NCBI RefSeq assembly: GCF_000968375.1
Contig: NZ_CP009933.1
Coordinates: 186,001-250,000 of the forward strand
DNA: 64,000 nucleotides
Direction: 5' to 3'
Source: Clostridium scatologenes
GTDB lineage: Bacteria > Bacillota > Clostridia > Clostridiales > Clostridiaceae
The position numbers and the translations under genes are program-made. Shown piece by piece: positions 8,256 through 16,938 of this stretch; positions within the stretch are counted from its first letter, which is position 1, and each line of letters starts with the position of its first letter. The notes beneath the pieces are model-generated. The model saw only the letters and a program-made list of their open reading frames with translations. It searched no databases and had not been told where the DNA came from.

Positions 8256-9635
8256 ATGAAATTTTATGATATTCCTGAAACTATTGATAATGATATTTTT
8301 AGTAATGTACCAGCTGAAATAATAGCTGAAATTAAAAAATTAGACTTAGATTTAGTTTTAAACTTAAAAAATAATGAAGATAATAACGTTATAAATATTA
8401 TTTGGAATTTAACTTTTGAGGTGTGTAAAAAGTACATAGATATTAATAAATTTGAAAATATAGGTATTAGAAAAGATGATTTATTTGAGGATATTAAAGC
8501 TAATGTTATTTTAACAATTATTATAGCTTTTAAATATAAAGAGGCACCCATTAAGTCATTAAGACAAATAGTATGTGATTACTATAAAACAGATAGCAAA
8601 GGCCTTATGGGAACAGATCAATATAATTATTTTAAGAAGTTTTGGCTAAGATTTTTAAAATCTATATTTAGTTATGATAATATTGAAAGAATTGATTCTA
8701 CAGATTTTTATAATTATTTTAATGATAGTATTATTAAGAATAATGGAAAAGAGTATAATATTAGTTTTTATGATAACAAATTGTTTTCATTAATTGTGCA
8801 AAATAAAAGTTTGTGTCCGTATAATGAGAAAAATATATTTGGAATGACCTTTAAGAATTTAAGTAGTTTTGGAAGTGTGTTTAATGGAATATTTGTGAAA
8901 TCAAGTCAATCTTATATTGATAATTGTATAAGGGCTTATGAGGTGGAAAGGTTTTTTAATTTTTCTTTTTTATATGAACTTTCATATTTTATATTTAAAG
9001 AACATAAAGAAGAAATTAAAAATCCATCAGGTGTATTGATGGATTTTAGTAATTTAGTATCAATCCCTATGATTTTTTCTAGGAATAAATATATAAATAT
9101 GATTTTTAATTCATACAAAAATCAGGAAATAACGACTTCTACCAATAAAGAAGGCAATCATAGAGAAAATCTTAAGTTAGTTATTAATTATTTGAATTAC
9201 TGGGTGTTATCTTTAATGCAATCAGTATTTTATAATTTAATATTTTTATATTCAAAAAAGAATAGAATAGATGTAGATTATTATATAGAAAGTCTTTTAG
9301 TTAAATATATAGAAAGTAATCGAAGACAATATCAAATTACTGACATTATAGGTGATATCAGTAATTTGAAAAACTTAGAACTACCTAAAGAAATAGAGAT
9401 AAATATAACTGAACTAATTTATAATTTTCAATATGATAGGTTAATTATTGAGAAGGGTGAGAAAATTGAGGATTTTATAGAAAGATTGAAGGAAAACTTT
9501 TTAAAAGGATATCTAGATAATAAATATAATTATTACAATTATAATTATAATTTTCCATTTAATAATATACTTAGTACATATAAGACAAGAAAACAAGAAA
9601 AAAAATATAAGAATTTTGAAAAATATAATATATAA
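8256..9635 (+). CDS. Unknown 459-aa cargo protein
   Basis: No family recognised. It is a soluble-looking, helix-rich, Asn/Ile/Tyr/Lys-rich protein, extreme in A+T codons. A mixed hydrophobic patch (NYWVLSLMQSVFYNLIFLY, ~315-335) might be one membrane or packing helix. The C terminus is low complexity (NKYNYYNYNYNFPFNN) followed by a basic tail. GGAG precedes the ATG weakly. It is the first gene inside the left IS copy and the only large intact cargo gene besides the ABC exporter. Its function could be anything from defence to regulation; I make no assignment. Confidence 0.6.
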   Translation: MKFYDIPETIDNDIFSNVPAEIIAEIKKLDLDLVLNLKNNEDNNVINIIWNLTFEVCKKYIDINKFENIGIRKDDLFEDIKANVILTIIIAFKYKEAPIKSLRQIVCDYYKTDSKGLMGTDQYNYFKKFWLRFLKSIFSYDNIERIDSTDFYNYFNDSIIKNNGKEYNISFYDNKLFSLIVQNKSLCPYNEKNIFGMTFKNLSSFGSVFNGIFVKSSQSYIDNCIRAYEVERFFNFSFLYELSYFIFKEHKEEIKNPSGVLMDFSNLVSIPMIFSRNKYINMIFNSYKNQEITTSTNKEGNHRENLKLVINYLNYWVLSLMQSVFYNLIFLYSKKNRIDVDYYIESLLVKYIESNRRQYQITDIIGDISNLKNLELPKEIEINITELIYNFQYDRLIIEKGEKIEDFIERLKENFLKGYLDNKYNYYNYNYNFPFNNILSTYKTRKQEKKYKNFEKYNI

Positions 9636-9721
9636 TAATATTTATAGGAGTATGGTATTATTATATTTTGACGGGTAACTATATTTAATATATGGATAAT
9701 TTTACTACAAGGGATGGGGAT

Positions 9722-9818
9722 TTTAGGGGGAAGGGACAGAACGTAAAAAAAATCCTACGGATTTTTTTTAGTTCATTTATCCCTTCCCCCTAAAAAGTAG
9801 AGGCTTTCGCCTCTACTT
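9722..9818. other. Strong double hairpin ahead of the polC-like pseudogene
   Basis: A perfect 15-bp stem (TTTAGGGGGAAGGGA 9722-9736 with TCCCTTCCCCCTAAA 9780-9794) encloses a second stem (GAAC plus TAAAAAAAATCC, 3-base loop, GGATTTTTTTTAGTTC). It is followed at once by a 10-bp hairpin AAGTAGAGGC-TTTC-GCCTCTACTT (9795-9818). It is far more G/C-rich than its surroundings. No T-run follows on either strand, so a simple terminator is unlikely. Candidates are an RNA leader, the end of a lost element, or a single-strand origin-like structure. Confidence 0.7.
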
Positions 9819-9882
9819 AATATAAATATTACTTATATGTTAGTATAGTAAAAAACAAATAACGTTTTTTAATCAAAATTAC

Positions 9883-12800
9883 TTGGAGACTACTGGATTG
9901 AATTCAACTAAAGATAAAATAATTGAAATAAGTGCTCTAAAAATCAATAATGGAGCAATTATAGATGAGTTCAATACATTTATAAACCCACAAGTTTCTA
10001 TACCAGAAGACATTTCAAAACTTACAAATATAACAAATGATGATGTAAAATGCTCACCTACTATAGCAGATATATTAGAAACATTTTTAGAGTTTATAGG
10101 CGACTCTGTATTAGTAGCACATAATGCAGAATTTGATGTAGGTTTTCTAAAAATCAATGCAAAAAAATAGAAAGGGAAATAAATAATACTGTTCTAGATA
10201 CTTTAGAGTTGACGCGTTGGCTATTTCCTAATTTAAAAAGTTATAAATTAAATATTATTGCAAATTACTTGAATATAAATCAGCAGAAACATCATAGAGC
10301 TATTGATGATGCATATGTTACTTTAAAAATTCTTATGAAATGCTTTCAATTGTTAAAAGAAAAAAACATTTATAATTTACAAAAAATAAATGAAACAAGC
10401 ACTAATTCATCTAAAAGTTTAAGAGGTAAATGTTATCATACAATTATTTTAGTAAAAAATCAAACTGGATTAAAAAATCTTTATCGTTTAGTTTCAGATT
10501 CTCATATTAAATACTTTTATAGAACACCAAGGATACCTAAAAGCATTCTAAATAAATTTAGAGATGGTTTGCTTCTGGGGACTGGTTGTGCAGCAGGTGA
10601 AGTCTATAATTCTCTTTTGTTTAATAATGAAATTTCAAACATAAAAGAGATAGCTAGCTTCTATGACTATTTAGAAATTCAACCATTAAGTAATAATATT
10701 TTTCTAATTGACTCTAATAAAGTGAAAAATGAAAATGAATTAATTGAATTGAATAAAAAAATAGTACAAATAGGAGATGAGTTAGGCAAACCTGTAGTAG
10801 CTACTGGAGATGTTCATTTTGTTGATCCGAAAGATAAAATATATAGAGAAATTATTTCATTTGATAAAGATTACAAATACATCAATGATCAATCTAATCT
10901 TTATTTTAGAACAACTAATGAAATGCTTGATGAATTTAGATATTTAGGAAATAAAAAAGCATATGAAGTAGTTATAAATAACAGTAACCTAATTGCAGAT
11001 TGTATTGACGATAATATTACTCCCATACCTAAAGGAACTTTTTCACCTAACATTGAAAATTCAGAAAAGGAACTTAAGCTTTTAACAGTAAATCAAGCAA
11101 AAAAAATATATGGAAATAACTTACCTGATATTGTAGAGCAAAGGCTAGAAAATGAGCTGAATGCAATTATTAAAAATGGATTCTCAGTAATGTATATTAT
11201 AGCACAACGATTAGTTTCTAAGTCATTACATGATGGATATATTGTTGGATCAAGAGGATCTGTAGGATCCTCATTAGTTGCGGCTATGTGTAATATAACA
11301 GAAGTAAATCCGTTACCGCCTCATTATATATGTCCTAAGTGCAAATTTTCTGAATTTATTACAAATGGTACAGTTAGTTCTGGATTTGATTTGCCTGATA
11401 AATTATGTCCAAATTGTAGTACTCCAATGAAAAAGGATGGACATAATATCCCTTTTGAAACTTTTCTAGGTTTTGATGGTACTAAATCTCCTGACATAGA
11501 TTTAAATTTTTCTGGTGAATATCAACCTATAGCACATAAATATACAGAAGAGATTTTTGGAGAATTTCATACTTTTAGAGCTGGTACTATAGCATCAATA
11601 GGTGAAAAAGTAGCATTTAACCTTGTATTAAATTATTTGCAAAATAAAAAGATGAAAGTATCTAAGTGTGAAATAAATAGATTAGCCAAGGGATGTGAAA
11701 GCATTAAAAGGACTACAGGACAACACCCAGGAGGAATAATTGTGATTCCTAAAGAATATGAAGTGTATGATTTTACGCCTATACAAAGACCTGCAAATAA
11801 ACAGAGTTCTAATATTATTACTACTCATTTTGATTTTAATTCACTGCATGATACATTATTGAAATTAGATATTTTAGGTCATGACGATCCTACAATGATT
11901 AAAATGCTAGAAGACATTACTGGGAAAAAAGTTAATGATATTGTAATACCAGATTCTAATGTGATGAAACTTTTTAAGAGTACAGAGGTTTTAAATGTGA
12001 ATCCTGAGGCTATAGATTGTAATTTAGGAACATTAGGAATTCCAGAATTAGGGACAGAATTTGCAAGGACTATGATTAAAGAAACTACTCCTCAAAGTTT
12101 TTTTGATTTAATTCAATTAATGGGATTATCTCATGGTAAAGGAGTATGGTTAGGAAATGCTCAAAGCTTAATTAAAAATAAAGTATGTGATATTAGGCAA
12201 GTTATAGGAACTAGAGATAGTATTATGATAACTTTAAAGATAAAGGTATGCCCAATGAAATAGCATTTAAGATTATGGAAGATGTACGAAAAGGTAAAGG
12301 ATTAAGAGAAGAATATGAAAAAATAATGAAAAAATTTAATGTACCATCATGGTATATTGAATCTTGTAAAAAAATAAATTACATGTTTCCTAAAGCTCAC
12401 GCTGTTGCATATGCTATCTCTGCATTAAGAATTGGATGGTTCAAAGTTTATCATCCGTTAGCGTTTTATTCTGCATATTTCACTATACGTGCAAATGATT
12501 TTAATACAGATTTATTATACTTAAAAGTGGAACAAATAAAATTACTTATGAAAGAAATAAAAGAAAAAAGATATGATAATAATTCTAAAGCTAAAGATAA
12601 ATACAATATTTTTCAAATACTATTAGAAATGCATGCAAGAAATTTAAATTTTTTACCTATAAGTATATATAAATCGGATTATAAAAAATTTATAGTAGAA
12701 AATGGTGCAATTAGACCTGCATTAAATTATATAAAAGGTCTTGGAACAGAGGTCGCAATAAATATTGTAAATGAACGTAAAAGTGGCAAGTTTGTATCAT

Positions 12801-12928
12801 TAGAAGATTTTAAAAGTAGAACTAGAATAAATAAATCCACTATTGAATATTTGCAAAAAAGCGGTATTGTGGAAGACTTACCTAAAAGCAATCAAATAAC
12901 ATTTTTTAATTTATTTGATAATAAATAG
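9883..12928 (+). pseudogene. Second PolC-type DNA polymerase III alpha subunit, truncated and frameshifted
   Basis: Remnant of a Gram-positive replicative polymerase paralogue. It begins abruptly inside the 3'-5' exonuclease motif: ETTGL is present but the preceding catalytic Asp position is Tyr. The N-terminal ~420 residues (OB and first PHP part) are therefore missing. Exonuclease motifs follow (VLVAHNAEFDVGFL, HRAIDDAYVT), then the second PHP part (GTGCAAGEVY, ATGDVHFVDP), GSRGSVGSSLVAAM, the zinc module (CPKC, CPNC), the polymerase aspartates in PDIDLNFSGE and KLDILGHDDPTM, and the late FPKAHAVAYAISA block. Two frameshifts, near 10165 (A7 run) and 12238 (A run), split it; each is cured by adding one A. 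Many substitutions from housekeeping PolC suggest a divergent accessory copy. Confidence 0.82.
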
Positions 12929-12977
12929 AATTTATTTGATTAAATTAAGATTAATAAATGGGAGATGAAATGATTTT

Positions 12978-13421
12978 ATGGATTGTAGAAATAATTTAAA
13001 ATCTATTTATGTAAATAATAGAAATACTTTATCATCACAATTTACAATTACGTTAATTGTAAATTGTGATGATAAAGATAGCTATTTACTTAAAAGTATT
13101 ATTGGAAGCTTTTTTAATGAATGTTTCATAAGTGTTGAATGTATTAAAGCTGATGAAAGTATAAGTTTAGTTATAAATCAATTAAAAAAATCTCAATGCA
13201 TAATTAGCAAATTATCTATATTGAATTCAAGTTATTATTCTGAAATTATATATGCATTAGAGAAACCTGTCATATTAATTACAAAAAACGGGAATATTTC
13301 TTTTGCTAATGAATTAGGATTTAAAGAAATGAGATTTTTATTCTATAAAGAAAATATTAATGAGATAAGAAACTTAAAAGATAAATTTATAGAATATATA
13401 AGCTCATTGATTAAATTATAA
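12978..13421 (+). CDS. Small Rossmann/TIR-like nucleotide-binding-type protein
   Basis: 147 residues. The pattern (FTITLIVNCDDKD, then SISLVINQLKKSQCIISKLSI, then YYSEIIYALEKPVILITKNG, then KEMRFLFYKENINEIRNLKDKF) follows the layout of TIR-like and nucleoside-deoxyribosyltransferase-like domains: a first strand with a request-like loop, a mid-domain acidic helix, E-hhYAL-KPVILIT, then a terminal strand-helix. Such domains occur as NAD-processing or signalling parts of defence systems. The family call is by pattern only; the usual catalytic Glu could be the E of SEIIYAL. The 5' part of the gene holds a perfect 24-bp inverted repeat. It lies between the polC remnant and the ABC exporter. GGGAGATG precedes the start. 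Confidence 0.55.
   Translation: MDCRNNLKSIYVNNRNTLSSQFTITLIVNCDDKDSYLLKSIIGSFFNECFISVECIKADESISLVINQLKKSQCIISKLSILNSSYYSEIIYALEKPVILITKNGNISFANELGFKEMRFLFYKENINEIRNLKDKFIEYISSLIKL
13027..13077. repeat. Perfect 24-bp inverted repeat with 3-base spacer inside a coding sequence
   Basis: Bases 13027-13050 (beginning CTTTATCATC) are the exact reverse complement of 13054-13077 (ending GATGATAAAG), separated by CGT. The 51-bp palindrome starts 50 bases after the start codon of the TIR-like gene and encodes LSSQFTITLIVNCDDKD. The mRNA would form a very stable hairpin early in the message, or the DNA could be a binding or recombination site. Confidence 0.9.
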
Positions 13422-13541
13422 ATGAATTTAAACTAAAAGATTAACATTTGAAGTACACATTATTTTGTGAATGTTATGTTAAGTTTATTGTATATGTATT
13501 AAATTCAATAAAAATTAATTTTAAAATTATCGGAGAAAAGG

Positions 13542-15206
13542 GTGAAATTTATATTGCGTAAATATAAGAGTTTAATAAAGTTAGTACCTTATATGAAAAA
13601 TTATAAAATGTTAATTATATTAGGAACATTGGGATTAATTGCCAGCTCACTTATATATGCACCTATTCCTTATTTAATTGGATATATAATAGATAAAGTT
13701 TTATTAAAAAATAAAAATTACTATCAACTGTATTATTTTATTTTTATACTAGCTTTACTTTATATATTAAGGTATACTGTATCGTTAGTGTCAAAAGCTT
13801 TGTTCATAAAATTTCAAAATTTTCTAATAAATAACATTAGATTAGAACTTATAGATAAGATATTAGAGCTTCCTATGAGCTTCTTGTCAAATCAGGAAAA
13901 GGGATATATTCTTGGAAGAGTTTCTGAAAGTGGGAATATTGGCACTTTATTTAGTCCTCAATTTATAACCATTTTTTTGTGTATCTTTGATTTCATACTT
14001 GCGTTATTTATGATGCTTTCTTTAAGTGTTAAGCTTACTTTTATAGTATGTATTACAATTCCAATATACTTTTTTACAGTGAAAAATTCATCAAATAATT
14101 TTCACAAAATTACTAAAGCGGCATTTGAAAATAAAGCAGTTCTGGATGCATCAACTTTTGAAATATTAAATGGTATAGAGGAGATAAAAATACTAAATGG
14201 TAAATCAACTCAATTAGGTAGGTATAAAACAAATCTTCATAATCTTATAGATAGTTCGATAAAACAAAATAAATACATAATGTTTTTTACAGAAAATATA
14301 TCATTAGTAGATGACTTATCCACAGTTTTTATATTATTAATTTCAGGAATAATGATATTAAATGGCCATTTAACTATTGGTACATATACTGCTTTTACTA
14401 ATTATATGATACAAATATTTGGTACTACTCGATCATTTACAGGTTTAGGGGTTATGTTAGAACCAATATGCATTAGTATTGATAGAGTTCAAGAAATTAT
14501 GGATTTAGATAGTGAAGATTCTTGTAGAAATGAAGATCTGACTGAAGAAATTTTATCTATTAGATTTGAAGAATTAAGCTTTAAGTACAATAAAAATACT
14601 CAAAATATTATTAATAACTTAAATTTTGAAATAAATAAAGGAGATAGAGTATTACTAAGTGGTGATAATGGTACTGGAAAATCTACTCTTATTAAAATTA
14701 TTTTAGGGTTATACTTTCCTGATAAAGGGAAACTATTAATAAATAATAGAAATTCTTTTGGTATTAGTACAAAGAGTATAAGAAAAAGAATTGGCATTGT
14801 ATCTCAAAATGTATTCTTATTTAAGGGGAGTGTACTAGAAAATATATTATATGCTCAAAATGATAAAAATAGACAAGATGTAGTAAATTTAATTTCTAAG
14901 TATAATCTTGAAAAATATATTAATAACTTTGAAAATAAATTAGATACAATAATTACCCAAAATGGCTCTGGAGTATCTGGTGGACAAGCACAACTTATTG
15001 CATTTTTAAGAGCCATTCTTACCAAAAAGGATGTTATAATATTAGATGAAGGTACTTCAAATTTAGATAGTGACACTAAAAAAGTTATTCTTAATGTATT
15101 AGAAGAATCAAATTTCTATAATATTTTAATTATTATTTCACATCAAAAAGAGAGTTTTCATTTTAATAAATTTATAAATTTAAATCAGTATAAAGAGAAT
15201 AGCTAA
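13542..15206 (+). CDS. ABC exporter half-transporter (MsbA/peptide-export type)
   Basis: Fused membrane-ATPase exporter of 554 residues. The N-terminal ~310 residues form a type-1 export domain with about six membrane segments. The ATPase shows Walker A SGDNGTGKST, Q-loop VSQNVFLF, signature VSGGQAQ (normally LSGGQ), Walker B VIILDEGTSNLD and the switch His in ISHQ. There is no N-terminal C39 peptidase. The GTG start follows GGAGAAAAGG closely; a TTG at 13554 is an alternative. Within the transposon it could export a peptide or lipid; a decayed small ORF follows but no clear peptide substrate. It appears intact. Confidence 0.85.
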   Translation: MKFILRKYKSLIKLVPYMKNYKMLIILGTLGLIASSLIYAPIPYLIGYIIDKVLLKNKNYYQLYYFIFILALLYILRYTVSLVSKALFIKFQNFLINNIRLELIDKILELPMSFLSNQEKGYILGRVSESGNIGTLFSPQFITIFLCIFDFILALFMMLSLSVKLTFIVCITIPIYFFTVKNSSNNFHKITKAAFENKAVLDASTFEILNGIEEIKILNGKSTQLGRYKTNLHNLIDSSIKQNKYIMFFTENISLVDDLSTVFILLISGIMILNGHLTIGTYTAFTNYMIQIFGTTRSFTGLGVMLEPICISIDRVQEIMDLDSEDSCRNEDLTEEILSIRFEELSFKYNKNTQNIINNLNFEINKGDRVLLSGDNGTGKSTLIKIILGLYFPDKGKLLINNRNSFGISTKSIRKRIGIVSQNVFLFKGSVLENILYAQNDKNRQDVVNLISKYNLEKYINNFENKLDTIITQNGSGVSGGQAQLIAFLRAILTKKDVIILDEGTSNLDSDTKKVILNVLEESNFYNILIIISHQKESFHFNKFINLNQYKENS

Positions 15207-15445
15207 GTAAGCGATGGAACAAAAACCATCATGTAAAATAATCACTCATTTGATATATTTTAATAAAGTAATTGAAGGAGACTCTATTTTGAGAAATACA
15301 ACTGAAAATCTACATCTCTGGAAGTAGACAATTAACGAAAAAACTAAAAGTGGAATGTAAGTTTTAGAATAAAGTTAACTGAATTTTTAACATTATAAAG
15401 ATATAATTTTAATATTAGATAAATATAAAAAATAGAGGTATGTGA

Positions 15446-15718
15446 ATAATATTAAATAAATTGTGCAAGATAAACAGCTATTTATGTACACAGTGCATAG
15501 GCAATTTTAAAGATGGATTATTTAATGAATTTCATCTTTTAGAAAATAATGAAGAATATTATGTTTAACAAATTTATCCTAATGGTAAAGTAAAAGTGGT
15601 AAATTTTTTAGATTATGATGTTGAGTTTAATAATGTCAAAAAACGGTAAAGAAATTCTATATGATGAAAATAGAAATACAGTCTATTCAGGCCAATGTTA
15701 TATGGGTGATTATAAATA
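15446..15718 (+). pseudogene. Decayed small ORF downstream of the ABC exporter
   Basis: The translation runs LCKINSYLCTQCIGNFKDG to EYYV, is stopped by TAA (~15566), resumes in frame as QIYPNGKVKVVNFLDYDVEF, and after a frame change continues as GKEILYDENRNTVYSGQCY to a stop near 15718. Coding-like composition on both sides of the breaks suggests one former ~90-residue protein with a CxxC-like LCTQC motif. No standard start codon with a good ribosome binding site was found (GAGGT lies ~20 bases before). Family unknown. Confidence 0.35.
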
Positions 15719-16400
15719 ATTATTACATTAGTACTGTAACTAATTTTACATAAAATATTAAAAAGTTGCTAAACTTTCTACTAAGTAAGAGTAATGATTT
15801 TGCTTAATACTAACCCTTCTCTTTAAATTTACGTACTTTTATAATCATAAATTAGAACTTTGCGAGCTAAGACAAAACCTTAAAGTATATTCTAAAATTA
15901 TTACAATACCTATATTATTTTAGGAGCATAAAAGTATTTAATATAAAATATCTTTATGCTCCTAATCTCTCGTGAGGGATTACCTATCGATTAGGTATCA
16001 TATATATATAATATATTACTAAAAATTTATGTAAAGCCAACAAGGTAAATAGTTTCTTATTACTTAAGTTACCTTGCCTACATAGTTTTAATTTTTTTCA
16101 GAAAATAACATGGTTGAATATTTTCTATTTATTGATAACGATTATTTTTACATCTATTGTTTCAACAGGGAATACAATATAAGTATTTATGTATTCAGGC
16201 TTTATCTTTTGAAAGAATATATCCATTTGTTCTTTGTTTAGTTAACTTAATACCTAAAGGTAATATAATTGCTGCCTCTGCTTTTTAAATGTATTTATAC
16301 AGTTCAACATAATATAGTTGCAATTCTGAAGATATACTTTGTTGTACACATGTAATAATAAATTTATTATTACAAACATCTTATAAAATTATGTTTTTAA
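15719..16400. other. Decayed intergenic stretch with three tandem hairpins
   Basis: No intact gene. At 15921-15964 AGGAGCATAAAAGTATTT pairs with a near-perfect partner ending in ATGCTCCT; two small hairpins follow (AATCTCTCGTGAGGGATT and TACCTATCGATTAGGTA, to ~16002). On the minus strand around 16110-16270 a coding-like piece (MDIFFQKIKPEYINTY, then VFPVETIDVKIIVINK-stop) is preceded by another piece in a different frame (LPLGIKLTKQRTNGYILSK). This indicates a rotted gene upstream of nothing recognisable. Confidence 0.4.
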
Positions 16401-16929
16401 TTATAATATTCCTTTTTCTTTTAGACTACAATATGAGCTTTTAGATCCAATAATTATATGGTCTATCAAGTCTATTCCTATGAGTTTTCCCGCTTCTTTT
16501 AATCTATTAGTTACGTTTAATATCTTCTGTAGATGGAGATGGGTCTCCAGAAGGATGATTATGAGAAATTATTATACTTGCAGCATTGGATAATATTGCT
16601 ACCTTAAATACTTCTCTTGGATGCACTAAAGAACTATTTAATGATCCAATGCTTACTACACTTATTGATATGGGTTGATTTTTCGTATCCATGCAACAGG
16701 CAATTAATTCTTCTCTATCAGCATATTGAAGAAATCTACTTCCTAAATTTATAGCATCTGATGGAGAGCTTATTTTTCTTATATTATATAACACACTTCC
16801 TTCTTTAACCATTTTAATAGATACTATATTTATCCTTTTAGCGTGAGCATTCTTGCTATTTTTTTTACATGATTCTATTTTTTTATCTGTACAATAAATT
16901 AATTTTGACATTTTATTCATTCCTTTCAT
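16401..16929 (-). pseudogene. RadC/JAB-domain protein, frameshifted
   Basis: MPN/JAB-type RadC-like protein, a common companion of mobile islands. Sequence order is typical: ISSPSDAINLGSRFLQYADREE, LNSSLVHPREVFKVAI, then the JAMM metal motif [15 protein letters not shown]. The frame breaks right after EDIKR, and the expected C-terminal part ([19 protein letters not shown] to [12 protein letters not shown]) continues in another frame to 16401. Removing one base (the C in AAACGTAAC) restores it, opposite in sense to the other frameshifts in this window. The likely start is the ATG at 16911, after AAAGGAATG. The N-terminal helical domain of full RadC is absent. Confidence 0.8.
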
Positions 16930-16938
16930 TTCTTAATC

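Noticed and set aside
15281..15330. 12-residue TTG-start peptide (RNTTENLHLWK) as a possible exporter substrate
   Set aside because: It has a fair GGAG site but is too short to trust, with no leader or modification motif and decayed surroundings.
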